A stretch of DNA of 64,000 nt from Amycolatopsis australiensis (GTDB taxonomy: Bacteria > Actinomycetota > Actinomycetes > Mycobacteriales > Pseudonocardiaceae): NCBI RefSeq assembly GCF_900119165.1, contig NZ_FPJG01000001.1, forward strand, positions 8,786 to 72,785, given 5' to 3'. A program made the translations under genes and the position numbers. Below the pieces are notes generated by a model. It was not told the origin of the DNA and searched no databases. It was given only the letters and a program-made list of their open reading frames with translations. This document shows positions 1-7,865 of this stretch, one piece after another; position 1 is the first letter of the stretch, and every line of letters begins with the position of its first letter.

Positions 1-717
1 ACCGCTCCCTGGACCGACGCGACCCGCGCGAGACTGGCCGTGTCGCTCGCCGCGCGGGAACTCGCCGACTCGCTGATCGGCTGGGTGCCGATCCCGCCGG
101 CCGAGCTGACCATCACCGGCGGTCAGCACCGGCCACTGCCCGACCGCACGAGCATCGACGACGCCGACCGGCTCCGCTCCCGGGTCGAGGACTTCGTGGA
201 GCTGGTTGCGGTCTACGAGATGGTGTCCGGCGCGACCTGGGAGATGCTCGGCGACGACCTGGGCATCTCCCGCCAGAGCGCGCACCGCCGCTACGCCGAG
301 GCGCTCGACCGGTTCAAGGGCGCCCTCCTCGAGGCCGAAGACGGCGTCGAAGGCAGCTTCCGGCTTCCCGAAGGCGCGGACAATCCGGAGTACTGGGGCC
401 CTCGGCTGGACAAGTGGTACCGGGAGCGCCGGCGCCCCAGCGACCCGGCCCAGCAGGACGACCCGGTCAGCGGCGGCATGACCCGGCTGCACCCGCACAT
501 CGAGCTGATGCGCCTGCAGCGCCGCCGCTCCCGCCTGCTGGGCGAATACCTGGTGCCCCCGGCCGAGAAGATTCTCCCGATCGCCGAACGCGAACTGGTG
601 CTGTGGAAGCAGCTGGGCGAGGCCGGCCACGACGTCGCCGACGCCATTGAGCGGCTGCAACGGCAGATCGCCGAGCTGCGCGCCACCACCGTCGCGGACG
701 CCGGGGCTGATTCATGA
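1..717 (+). CDS. HTH protein, 3' part (start lies at 62610 across the join)
   Basis: This is the carboxy-terminal part of the 248-residue protein encoded intact at 62610-63356; the first ten codons are cut off by the linearisation. The visible part includes a helix-turn-helix resembling sigma-factor region 4 (LGISRQSAHRRYAEALDRF), then a W/R-rich segment and a helical tail. Its TGA overlaps the ATG of the next gene by four bases, so the two are probably translationally coupled. It should not be counted as a second gene. Confidence 0.85.
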   Translation, partial: TAPWTDATRARLAVSLAARELADSLIGWVPIPPAELTITGGQHRPLPDRTSIDDADRLRSRVEDFVELVAVYEMVSGATWEMLGDDLGISRQSAHRRYAEALDRFKGALLEAEDGVEGSFRLPEGADNPEYWGPRLDKWYRERRRPSDPAQQDDPVSGGMTRLHPHIELMRLQRRRSRLLGEYLVPPAEKILPIAERELVLWKQLGEAGHDVADAIERLQRQIAELRATTVADAGADS

Positions 718-1365
718 CGGATATTCGTCCGGTCGACCTGCCGGAAATCAGGGCCGAGATCGTCGAGTGGCTGGGCCAGGAGACTGCAGCCGAGCTGTGG
801 TTCAAGTTGGCGACCGCTGGCCAGTACGACTGGCTGCCGGTCGGTGCCAACAAAAACCCCGCGCAGGCAGCATCGGTTCTCCGCGGCACGGAGGTCCTGC
901 GCCTACGAGAGGCGACCCTGTTCTACGTCGCCGCGGAGATGGTCGAGCTGGTCGAGGCGGCGGCGCAGTCCGTCCCCGACTTTCAGCTCGCACCTGAAGA
1001 CCTGCCCTCCGATACCGGGCTGATGATCTTCCAGAGTCCCATCGCACCCGTATCGATCGGCGAAGACGAACTAGGCGTCACCGCAGTCTGCTGGGCGCGC
1101 ACGCCGGCGCGCGACGACGTCCTGTTCGGAACGACCTACATGGATCGCGCCGAGGCGGCCCCGATCTTCGATCGCATCGCGCCGAACCGGCAGGTGGGTC
1201 GGCGAGAGCCGCGGCTGGTCTACGCTCACGGCGGCGAGTACTTCTGGCCGTTCGGCGACAACGCCGGGGTGACGACAGACGCGGCGAACTTCGCGACGGT
1301 GCTGCTTCCGCGGCTGCGCACCGCATGGCTGCTGATGCAGCAACCGGTCACCAGCTCCCGGGACG
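1..1365. repeat. terminal redundancy, left copy (circular-contig overlap)
   Basis: This stretch matches the right end of the window (62640-64000) at a constant offset of 62,639 bp. I see no difference over about the first 960 bases; after that the right copy has one insertion and five deletions. The repeat cuts through the middle of an HTH gene, so position 1 is an arbitrary cut. A circular molecule of about 62,639 bp explains this most simply. Confidence 0.9.
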
Positions 1366-1646
1366 TGCCGTTGACGCGCCCGGCCCGCCGGCGCCTGCAG
1401 CGAGCAGGACACGAGCCAGCCGATGTTCGCCTTGTCGAGCTCCGACGTCCTGCCGGCGCGACACCGACCGGCGACTCGGTCGGCGAACGCGAGTATCGCC
1501 ACCGCTGGATCGTGCGCGGCCACTGGCGTCAGCAGTGGTATCCATCGCGGCAGGTCCACCGGCCGGTGTGGATCGCCCCGCATCTCAAAGGACCTGATGA
1601 AGCTCCGCTACTGGGAGGGGAGAAGGTCAATGTCTGGAAGCGATGA
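714..1646 (+). CDS. conserved protein of unknown function, paralogue 1
   Basis: A 310-residue soluble protein. Its last 50 residues carry the signature HRWIVRGHWRQQWYPS, then HR-VWI, KGPD and KV--W-R, which recurs almost unchanged at the end of the next gene. Both also share an internal A-(W/M)-LMQQP segment before an R-P-RRRLQ stretch, so the pair arose by duplication. I know of this tail in actinobacterial mobile elements but not of a function for it. It overlaps the HTH gene upstream by four bases and the paralogue downstream by 17 bases, giving a three-gene operon probably controlled from the palindromes at 62555-62607. Confidence 0.8.
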   Translation: MTDIRPVDLPEIRAEIVEWLGQETAAELWFKLATAGQYDWLPVGANKNPAQAASVLRGTEVLRLREATLFYVAAEMVELVEAAAQSVPDFQLAPEDLPSDTGLMIFQSPIAPVSIGEDELGVTAVCWARTPARDDVLFGTTYMDRAEAAPIFDRIAPNRQVGRREPRLVYAHGGEYFWPFGDNAGVTTDAANFATVLLPRLRTAWLLMQQPVTSSRDVPLTRPARRRLQRAGHEPADVRLVELRRPAGATPTGDSVGEREYRHRWIVRGHWRQQWYPSRQVHRPVWIAPHLKGPDEAPLLGGEKVNVWKR

Positions 1647-2607
1647 GCGCCCTACTGACGGTGGTCTCGCGCAGGACGCGGCTATCGGGCAGGCATTCGA
1701 CCCACGACAAACCCTTGATGTGAAACGGGACTACGCCGCCTGGCTGCTATCTCCGATGGCCGAGCAGATTGCACAGACGATGGCCGAGGGCTATCAGGCT
1801 CAAGGCCTGAGCAACGCCCGGGACGAGGAGTTCGACAGCCTGCAGGCGGCGCAGAACTTCTGGGTCGCGCCCGACATGGTCAACGTCGCCGTGACGGCGC
1901 AGAAGACCATGCCCGACGAGGACGTCCTGCTCGAGGAGCCGCCCGCCCCGCACGGGTTCCTCCTGCTCGCTCGCCCTTTCGCCTTGCTCTGCGGCGACCC
2001 GGAATGCGGCGAGGAACATCCCTTTATCGGGCTGCACTGGCGCCCGGCGCACCGGACCCTCCCAGCGAACGACTACGCCGAAGAGCAACACGACGACGGT
2101 CTCATACTGCAGTGGTTCGGGCTGGCGGTCGATGAGCAAGAGCGTGCGTTCTTCGGTTCTCCCGTCGTTCCCGTCGCCACCGGAACGTTTCTCCCCGCAG
2201 GGCGACCGCTGGCGAGCTCCTACAGCGTGGAGATCGGGGCCATGCGCCCGATGACCGCCGAGCTGTGCCGATACGCGCGGGCCATGTGGACCCTGATGCA
2301 GCAGCCACTGGCCGCCGTCGGCGAGATCGAGCCCGACAGGCCGCAACGGCGACGTCTCCAGAAGAGCAGCCAGGTGCCTGGGCCGGTCGTGATCGTCACG
2401 CTTCGTCGGCGTTCACGACCCAGCGACCCGCAGGCCGAGCACGCTCAGGTCGAATGGTCGCACCGATGGATGGTGCGAGGTCATTGGCGGAACCAGTGGC
2501 ATCCGCGGCTCGGTGCCCATCGTGCGATCTGGATCAACGAACACATCAAGGGGCCCGACGACAAGCCCCTCGACCTGAAGGACAAGGTCATCACCTGGCG
2601 ACGCTGA
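1630..2607 (+). CDS. conserved protein of unknown function, paralogue 2
   Basis: A 325-residue protein. I chose the ATG at 1630 because a purine-rich ribosome site (GGGAGGGGAGAAGG) lies directly before it, although the frame is open further upstream. The carboxy end (HRWMVRGHWRNQWHP ... KGPDDKPLDLKDKVITWRR) duplicates that of the preceding gene, and the middle shares the LMQQPL segment. The amino half differs and contains a C-x4-C pair (GDPECGEEH) not seen in paralogue 1. The function is unknown; retention of two divergent copies with one regulator suggests a heteromeric complex, which is inference. Confidence 0.8.
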   Translation: MSGSDERPTDGGLAQDAAIGQAFDPRQTLDVKRDYAAWLLSPMAEQIAQTMAEGYQAQGLSNARDEEFDSLQAAQNFWVAPDMVNVAVTAQKTMPDEDVLLEEPPAPHGFLLLARPFALLCGDPECGEEHPFIGLHWRPAHRTLPANDYAEEQHDDGLILQWFGLAVDEQERAFFGSPVVPVATGTFLPAGRPLASSYSVEIGAMRPMTAELCRYARAMWTLMQQPLAAVGEIEPDRPQRRRLQKSSQVPGPVVIVTLRRRSRPSDPQAEHAQVEWSHRWMVRGHWRNQWHPRLGAHRAIWINEHIKGPDDKPLDLKDKVITWRR

Positions 2608-2784
2608 TCATGAAAGACCGGATGACCGGCGCTCCGGCATAGCACGAGCGCGAGGACCTCAGCCGACGAGCTCGGCCGACAGTGCCGACAGCACCGCACC
2701 AGACCACGTTCCCCACTCTGTGGCGCGGTGCCCCAGGCGAGGGACAGCCGCTCAACGAGGGGCCGCGGGGCTGGTGCAGCTGCA

Positions 2785-2874
2785 TCAGCCGAGCAGGCCC
2801 TCCCGGCGTGCCACGGCGACGACTTCCAGCTTCGACCGCGCGCCGAGCTTTTCGAGGGGCGGCACGTCGACCGC
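2785..2874 (-). pseudogene. LuxR-type HTH carboxy-terminal remnant
   Basis: About 30 codons before a TGA encode LEKLGARSKLEVVAVARRE followed by GLLG. This is the recognition-helix end of a LuxR/GerE output domain, where the family norm is ...LEKLGARSRLEAVAVARRRGLL. Upstream on the same strand the frame no longer resembles a response regulator, and the 3' end of another gene lies there, so only the tail survives. It is probably debris from an insertion or recombination event. Confidence 0.5.
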
Positions 2875-2891
2875 GACGCTGGGACCAGGCG

Positions 2892-3419
2892 CTACAGCGG
2901 CAGCGACCGGATCCGGGTGGCGACCGGCCTGCCCTGGTTGTAGTCGCTGATGAAGCCGGTGAGCGGCTTCCAGTGCGCTGACCACGGGTTTTCTTTGGCG
3001 CCTTGGACGAAGCCCTTCATCAGCCTCAGCTGCAGTTCCTCGTCGTGGCGGTCGACCTGGCCGCCGGCGATGTCGACCAGCAGCACCCACTCATCGACCT
3101 CGTGGATGTCGCAGAATTGCAGCTCGCGGGCAGCCTCGTACACCCCGTACCCGTGGCAGTCCGCCGACATCCGCGCGGCCCGCCCGAACGTGACCGCCGG
3201 CTCCGGTGCGGTGAAGAAGAACCACTCACCGAACCCGACCGCCCAGCCCCGTGTGATCGTGTGATCGTCGCGGAACACCTCGCGTGGCAGCTCGTCGCAC
3301 TTGGGGGCGGCTAGGTAGCGGCCGAGCCGCAGCGAGTTGCCGAAGGCGGAGTCGCCGGGCTCGTAGCGCTGGCACAGGAACTTCTTGCGGGACGGCATGA
3401 TCGTCTTCTGGTCCTTCAC
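2892..3419 (-). CDS. hypothetical protein
   Basis: A 175-residue protein of unrecognised family. It has a basic amino end (KDQKTIMPSRKKF), an aromatic GFGEWFFFT segment and three cysteines, with no membrane helix or signal peptide. An alternative start is Met8. Codon use fits GC-rich actinobacterial coding sequence. It may be the first gene of a small minus-strand group, but the genes to its right are transcribed toward it with a 40-base gap. No function can be assigned. Confidence 0.65.
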   Translation of the reverse strand: MKDQKTIMPSRKKFLCQRYEPGDSAFGNSLRLGRYLAAPKCDELPREVFRDDHTITRGWAVGFGEWFFFTAPEPAVTFGRAARMSADCHGYGVYEAARELQFCDIHEVDEWVLLVDIAGGQVDRHDEELQLRLMKGFVQGAKENPWSAHWKPLTGFISDYNQGRPVATRIRSLPL

Positions 3420-3461
3420 GTCAAAGGGATGCAGTGCGGGGGGTTGGCCATGGCGGCCGGG

Positions 3462-3755
3462 TCAGCTGGCCGGGGTGCCCTGGTCGGTCGCGGGCATGCC
3501 GGGCAGGTCGGCGGGCCAGCCGCTGCGGTTCAGCGGGTGCACGGACTCGTGCCAGGTGAAGGTGAACCCGGCGGCGGCCAGCGATTGGCAGGTTTCGTAG
3601 GCGGTCACGCCGATGTCGATGTTGGTGACCAGCGGAAGCTCGGCTCCGGCGCGGCGGGCGGGGCGGCCGTATCCGCGGACGCGGGCCGCGGTTTCGGCGT
3701 CGGGCGCCCACAGCCAGGTCATCCGCGGGCTGGAGGAGAACCGCAGCTCGGTCAC
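3462..3755 (-). CDS. hypothetical protein
   Basis: A 97-residue protein starting at a GTG (VTELRFSS...) whose GTGA overlaps the TGA of the upstream gene at 3752; that overlap decides the start and implies translational coupling. The sequence has several Trp (TWLWAPD) and a TFTWHESVHPLN segment, with no recognised motif, membrane helix or signal. The longer open frame upstream is Arg/Gly-rich and looks like a shadow of the neighbouring gene. The family was not recognised. Confidence 0.6.
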   Translation of the reverse strand: MTELRFSSSPRMTWLWAPDAETAARVRGYGRPARRAGAELPLVTNIDIGVTAYETCQSLAAAGFTFTWHESVHPLNRSGWPADLPGMPATDQGTPAS

Positions 3756-4156
3756 GCGGTCACCTCGTTCGGCAGCGTGACGCCCAGGGCTGCGATCTCC
3801 GCCTCGATGGTCGAGCCTTCCGGCGGGTCGCCGCCGATGGTCCACTCCACCCGGACGGTGTTGTGCTCGGCCATCGACCGCAGATCCTCCAGCACCGCAG
3901 CGACCAGCTCGGCGAGGTCTTCGCTGCTGTCCTCGGTGCCGGTGCTGTCGTCGCGGATGCCCCACTCGGCGTGCCAGGACACGTAGACGTCGGCGGGGTC
4001 GTCGTCGAACAGCGTCCGGTTCAGCTCGACATCGATGATCCGCTCCCGCTTCGCCGCGGTGCCGCCGGAAGCCGCCGGTGGCCGGGGTCCTGGTCGGGTG
4101 GCGTCCTTGGCTTCCCGGCGCTGGCGGGCTCGGCGCTGCTGGCGTGTTTCGCTCAC
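3752..4156 (-). CDS. hypothetical protein, basic N-terminus
   Basis: A 134-residue protein with a very basic first 20 residues (ETRQQRRARQRREAK), a Pro/Ala linker, and an acidic alpha/beta carboxy part (DDDPADVYVSWHAEW ... EDLAELVAAVLEDLRSM). The basic tail suggests nucleic-acid or ribosome contact, which is inference. It is translationally coupled to the next gene by GTGA. Codon use is normal, and no homologous family was recognised. Confidence 0.65.
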   Translation of the reverse strand: MSETRQQRRARQRREAKDATRPGPRPPAASGGTAAKRERIIDVELNRTLFDDDPADVYVSWHAEWGIRDDSTGTEDSSEDLAELVAAVLEDLRSMAEHNTVRVEWTIGGDPPEGSTIEAEIAALGVTLPNEVTA

Positions 4157-4258
4157 CTCAGCTGTATCGGCGCGGGCGCGGCCCTGGTTGAGGACAGCGC
4201 GCCACCGGCCTCGAAACCGGCTGTCCCGCCGCCGGTGACATCGCGGACCGGCCGAAAG

Positions 4259-4298
4259 GAACTGCCCGCCGACGCTGGTCAGCGCTGTCGGGCAGTTC
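4259..4298 (-). terminator. stem-loop at the 3' end of the 4279-4584 gene
   Basis: Perfect 10-base arms GAACTGCCCG (4259-4268) and CGGGCAGTTC (4289-4298) enclose a 20-base loop that can extend the stem. On the minus strand the hairpin begins just before the stop codon of the gene and is followed by CCTTTC. It lacks a long U tract, so factor-dependent or hairpin-only termination is likely. Confidence 0.5.
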
Positions 4299-4584
4299 GC
4301 TCGAAGTAGGTCAATTCGTTGTCGGCGACCAGGGCCAGGCCGAACACGTAGAACACCGTGTTGCCCTGAGCATCGCGGCCATCGGCCCAGCCAGGGCCGG
4401 TTTCCCAGTGAAGCGGGCCGGGGGCGCCGGGCTGCTGAGCGCGAAACGCGTCGAGGTGCGCGATCGCCTTCGTCACGGACTCGAACGCCGTGGTCAGGAT
4501 GCCGGGCTGGGCAGACGTGGTGCGGTCATGTACCACGTACACGGCTCGCTCACTGTTTGTCATGGTCACCATACTGCCAGCCAC
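4279..4584 (-). CDS. hypothetical protein
   Basis: A protein of up to 101 residues; Met5 (MVTMTNS) or Met8 (MTNSERAVYVVHD) may be the real start. The sequence alternates beta-like and helical segments (AVYVVHDRTTSAQPG; TKAIAHLDAFRAQQ; NTVFYVFGLALVADNE) and suggests a small soluble alpha/beta fold. No motif was recognised. It sits downstream of the AbiE pair with a 68-base gap and ends in a hairpin, so it could be its last cotranscribed gene or an independent unit. Confidence 0.6.
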   Translation of the reverse strand: MAGSMVTMTNSERAVYVVHDRTTSAQPGILTTAFESVTKAIAHLDAFRAQQPGAPGPLHWETGPGWADGRDAQGNTVFYVFGLALVADNELTYFERTARQR

Positions 4585-4652
4585 AACAGCCGACCGTTGA
4601 CGATCTCGACGACGGGATGTGCATAAAGGCCAGCCTCACCCATTCCCGCCGC

Positions 4653-5585
4653 TCATCGCCATGCGCGTTCATCGGGTCGCCACGATCCGCTTGGCGGCTC
4701 GGGCTGCAGGAGCGGGGAGATGAAGGCGTCGGCGAGGAGCCGGGCATGGTCCATGCGCCGCAAGTGTTCAGGCAGTTCGGCGACCTGTTCGGCGATCTTC
4801 GCGTAGCCGCTGGGCCAGGTCTGCTCGTCCGGAAGCTGGAAGCGCTCGGGCAGTTCGAGGACCACACCACGCTGCTGGCGGCGTGTCACCTCGTCACGGA
4901 GGATGCGGTGGGTTTCGGCGCCGGGCAGGGTCACCTTGAGGGCGAACAGGACCAGGTCGACGAGGTCTTTGTACCGCGTGGACGGATTGCCGCCCGCCCG
5001 GTAGAGCTCGTACATCGCGCAGATCTTCTCGGCCACGTGGTCTTCGAACGGGAAGACCCGCGCGTTCGGCCAGGGCGCGCAGTCGGTGGTGAACGGTGGT
5101 TCGAGGGGTTCGGTGGTGATCACGCCGCGGGGTTGGTGCCCGGACACCACGACGTCGACGCTGACCCGGTGGTTGAGCGGCGCGTTGCCGAACATGGCCA
5201 TGAACTTGACCTTGCGGGTGGGGCGGTCGACGTGGGTCTGCTCGGAGGTGCTGAGGTGGCGGAACCAGATGGCGTCGTCCAGCCGGCGGGCCGCGGCGGC
5301 TTTGAGAGCCTCGACGGCGGCGTCGGTGGTGTCCTCGGCGCTCAACAGATCGACGTCGGTGGAGTAGCGGGCAGCCGGCCAGCGCACGAGCATGGCCTGC
5401 CCGCCTTTGAGCACCCAGTTGCCGGCGTCGTCGCCGTCGAAGACGCGGGCGATCAGCCGGCGGTGGAAGTGCAGATCCAGCAGCTCACCGGCCTTGCCGC
5501 CGGTCTGCCTCGCCATGTTCTCCGCTCGGCTCTTCTGCGAGGCCAGGTACGCGCGCGGGCTGGTTGGACGTTTCGGTTCTTCCAC
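4653..5585 (-). CDS. abiEii: AbiEii-type nucleotidyltransferase toxin
   Basis: A 310-residue protein read from the GTG at 5585 (EEPKRPTSP...), chosen because AbiEii proteins normally begin just before this K-R-P-T-S motif. It shows the four family motifs: GGQAML with ST-DVDLLS (residues 61-82, Asp77/Asp79 as metal ligands), SVDVVVSG, EKICAMYE, and RYKDLVDLVLF. The family comprises DNA polymerase beta-like nucleotidyltransferases acting as type IV toxins that stop growth by modifying RNA. It overlaps the cognate antitoxin by about 100 bases. On a plasmid it would serve in phage abortive infection and in segregational stability. Confidence 0.85.
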   Translation of the reverse strand: MEEPKRPTSPRAYLASQKSRAENMARQTGGKAGELLDLHFHRRLIARVFDGDDAGNWVLKGGQAMLVRWPAARYSTDVDLLSAEDTTDAAVEALKAAAARRLDDAIWFRHLSTSEQTHVDRPTRKVKFMAMFGNAPLNHRVSVDVVVSGHQPRGVITTEPLEPPFTTDCAPWPNARVFPFEDHVAEKICAMYELYRAGGNPSTRYKDLVDLVLFALKVTLPGAETHRILRDEVTRRQQRGVVLELPERFQLPDEQTWPSGYAKIAEQVAELPEHLRRMDHARLLADAFISPLLQPEPPSGSWRPDERAWR

Positions 5586-6606
5586 GAGCGCTATCTTCGC
5601 GGGCGTGCTCCGCGATGCGGTCATCCACGCCGGGGTCGCGGGCGGCCAGGGCGTTGAGCGGTGTTGCGACCTTGCCGACGTCGAGGTCGGCCAGCGCGTT
5701 GAGCGGCGCCGCGGCCTTAGCAAACCTGGACCCGGTCAGGAGTTCCGGGTGTGTCCGCAGCAGTTCGGACACCGGCGCGACGTCTTTGAGGATCTCGGCG
5801 AGCACTTGGGGCGTGAGTTCGCTGAAGTATTTCCCGATCCCAGCACCGACCTCTCCTGTAGCCAGCGGGTTTCCTACCGCGCGGCTGATGTCCGCGAGCA
5901 GCCGGGCGGTGTCGGTTGTACGGGCCGGGGCGGGTCGGCGGGCGAGGTCGGCCGCGCTGGTGCCGATTCCGGCGAGCAGGTGCTCGAGCAGCGCTACGCC
6001 GTCACCGGGACGGCGGACGCCGTAGCGCAGGGCGTAGGGACCGATCCGCTCGGCGAGAACGTCGAGCCTGACGAGGTTGGCCAGGACGGCCTCGCGGATG
6101 ATCGTGGCGATGTGGCTGCCGTCGAGGTGCTGGTCGAGTAGATCGCAGATCGTTCGCAGCGCGGTGGTGACCGGGAGGCCGTCGACCTGGGTCACGTCGT
6201 CCTCGGCCAGTTCGGCCTTCTTGAACCACAGGTCCGGGTCGCGGCTGGTTCGCCGCCGCGGGGTCGTGAAGGTGATCCGGTCGTTGACCAGCTCGCCAAG
6301 GCCGTGCAGCCGGGCTGCGGACTGGTGAGAGAGCACGCCGCCGTCGGGATCCAGCAGCGGCCGGTCCCACCCCGCGGCCGCGGGGTTGAGGGCGAGCCAG
6401 GCGGCCTGCTCGTCGCGGGCCGCGGTGACCGCCGCGGTGGTGGAGGCGTAGACGCCACGGCGGACCCGGTCGAGGTAGCCGGCCGCCTCCAGGCGATGCA
6501 GCGTGGAACGATCCACCGCAACCCCGGCGGCCTGGCGGGAGGTGACCATGCCCCACTGGTCGGCAGTGAACCCACCCACCAACTCCAGCGCCTGTCGCAT
6601 CTCCAT
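5485..6606 (-). CDS. abiEi: AbiEi-type antitoxin/autoregulator
   Basis: A 373-residue protein from ATG 6606 (another ATG lies at 6624). The first 55 residues form a winged-helix with a TLHRLEAAGYLDRVRRGVYA wing, followed by an AbiEi_4-like segment (LSHQSAARLHGLGEL, ITFTTPRRR, TALRTICDLLDQHLDGS). The carboxy half is Ala/Leu-rich and longer than usual for the family. AbiEi proteins neutralise AbiEii and repress their own promoter by binding inverted repeats; such repeats lie directly upstream at 6606-6666. The toxin gene begins inside its 3' end. Confidence 0.85.
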   Translation of the reverse strand: MEMRQALELVGGFTADQWGMVTSRQAAGVAVDRSTLHRLEAAGYLDRVRRGVYASTTAAVTAARDEQAAWLALNPAAAGWDRPLLDPDGGVLSHQSAARLHGLGELVNDRITFTTPRRRTSRDPDLWFKKAELAEDDVTQVDGLPVTTALRTICDLLDQHLDGSHIATIIREAVLANLVRLDVLAERIGPYALRYGVRRPGDGVALLEHLLAGIGTSAADLARRPAPARTTDTARLLADISRAVGNPLATGEVGAGIGKYFSELTPQVLAEILKDVAPVSELLRTHPELLTGSRFAKAAAPLNALADLDVGKVATPLNALAARDPGVDDRIAEHAREDSARGRTETSNQPARVPGLAEEPSGEHGEADRRQGR

Positions 6607-6666
6607 ACAGCAAATGTAGCCCATCAGTGCAGCGTTAGTTGCAGCCAGTAAGCTACAAACGCTGCA
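6606..6666 (-). promoter_or_regulatory. probable AbiEi operator, nested inverted repeats
   Basis: TGCAGCGTT (6628-6636) and AACGCTGCA (6658-6666) form a perfect inverted repeat. It encloses TTGCAGCC and GCTACAA, a second imperfect pair. A further near-copy (TACAGCAAATGTAGC, 6606-6620) overlaps the start region. AbiEi autoregulators are known to bind paired inverted repeats at their own promoter, so this is very likely the operator. Confidence 0.65.
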
Positions 6667-6715
6667 TAACTGTGCGACAAGTGCTGCAATCGATCATCTG
6701 CCTGTCTCTCACCTA

Positions 6716-6755
6716 CCGGCCTGGCTCCGTCGCCATCCCGGCGGAGCCAGGCCGG
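6716..6755. repeat. perfect 14-bp stem-loop
   Basis: CCGGCCTGGCTCCG (6716-6729) and CGGAGCCAGGCCGG (6742-6755) pair perfectly around a 12-base loop. There is no U tract on either side. It is similar in geometry to the next hairpin 75 bases downstream. Confidence 0.7.
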
Positions 6756-6804
6756 AGGACCGCCGGCGCCGGTTTCCCTGTCGACTGGCCTGCGCATGGG
6801 GCAC

Positions 6805-6842
6805 CCGCGGTGGCCGGCGGCTTCGGGCACCGGCCACCGCGG
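6805..6842. repeat. perfect 13-bp stem-loop
   Basis: CCGCGGTGGCCGG (6805-6817) and CCGGCCACCGCGG (6830-6842) pair perfectly around a 12-base loop, the same loop size as the 6716-6755 hairpin. It may act as a terminator or a replication/transfer structure. Confidence 0.7.
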
Positions 6843-7089
6843 CACGACCACCAGGCCGCTGCGGTTGTCCTGGCCCCAGCTGAAACTCTGGGCCCCGCCG
6901 ACCGCAAGGGCACGGCCGACGGCAAATAATGATCATGAACCGATCGTGACGAAGCACGAACCCCGTGCGTGTCCGTCGCGTGCTCGGTGACGGGAATGTC
7001 GGCGGGGCGCTCGGCGCAGACGTCGGAGTAGCCCACCCAGGAGGTGAAGTGCCCGACTCCTCGGCGAGAACCGGTGTTCTGCGACAGGC

Positions 7090-7126
7090 GTACGGCCCCG
7101 TGGATCATGGATCCGCGGGGCCGTAC
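7090..7126. repeat. perfect 11-bp stem-loop
   Basis: GTACGGCCCCG (7090-7100) and CGGGGCCGTAC (7116-7126) pair around a 15-base loop that itself contains two GGATC-type half sites (GGATC...GATCC). It lies in DNA with no gene. Confidence 0.7.
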
Positions 7127-7616
7127 ATGGCGAACGCCTCGGCAAAGACATGTCGCCGGTGTCGCTCCCTGAGCTCCAGCAAGACCGATGTGGGCAGTCA
7201 GGGTGTCATCTGGTGACGAGAGCTAGCCTAGCCTGCAAAGGGCCCGAAATCCGCCACTTGGACAAAACACGAACGGCTTCTCACCTGCGGGAACAGGGCC
7301 GAAGCGCGCTGGAACTGGGATTACTCCAACAAATTCATCCTTCCGTGTGACGGGTCACCGGCCGCGAACTTGGGCAGTTGGACAGGACTTGGACACCGGT
7401 CGGTCGGTGAACCTGGACGCGGATTCGTCGCAAGGTGACGTATCGAACGCGTAACGCGTGCGAGGATTGACGCGTCTTCGCGGGTGCGCTGCGGAGGCCC
7501 GGAGGCGGCAACCTCCGGTGTCTGGGCGGACCTATCTGCTCCGGCAAGACCGTTCCCGGGTTGCCCCAGGTGCGCACCCACCTGGGCAGCCGCTGTTCAG
7601 GAAAGTGGGGGCTTCG

Positions 7617-7865
7617 ATGCCTCTTGTGTCAACCCCTGGTGGTGCCGATCCGGGCGGGGACGCCCGGCTGGGAACGCCGATCACCGCAGCGCAGGTTCTG
7701 TTGATCACTGTGGTCCTGGTGTTCATCGGCTGGCTGATCGCCCGCGGGATCCCGCCATACGAAGCACTGTTGATCGCCTCCGGCGGTGTGGCCGTGGGCA
7801 GCGGCTTGCTGGTGTTGCCCCGAGGGCTGATGAAGCTGGTGCGGGCGATGGGACACGCGTCATGA
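7617..7865 (+). CDS. small membrane protein
   Basis: An 82-residue protein from ATG 7617, preceded by the purine stretch AGGAAAGTGGGGG. After a 25-residue polar head it has two predicted membrane helices, AAQVLLITVVLVFIGWLIA and ALLIASGGVAVGSGLLVL, separated by RGIPPYE. It ends LVRAMGHAS. Its TGA overlaps the ATG of the membrane-anchored HTH gene (ATGA), so the two are probably made together and may associate in the membrane. The family is unknown. Confidence 0.7.
   Translation: MPLVSTPGGADPGGDARLGTPITAAQVLLITVVLVFIGWLIARGIPPYEALLIASGGVAVGSGLLVLPRGLMKLVRAMGHAS

Larger units (their letters stand above)
6667..7616. other. 950-bp non-coding region rich in perfect hairpins
   Basis: No convincing gene: frames are short, lack ribosome sites and have atypical composition. 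The region holds three perfect stem-loops (6716-6755, 6805-6842, 7090-7126), listed separately, and AT-richer stretches around 7250-7350. It separates the divergent abiE operon and the 7617-9142 gene pair, so it must contain the latter's promoter. Possible roles are an origin, a transfer site or a decayed locus. Confidence 0.6.

Noticed and set aside
5564..6025. Plus-strand frames opposite abiEi
   Set aside because: Antisense shadows, Ser/Arg-rich, no ribosome sites.
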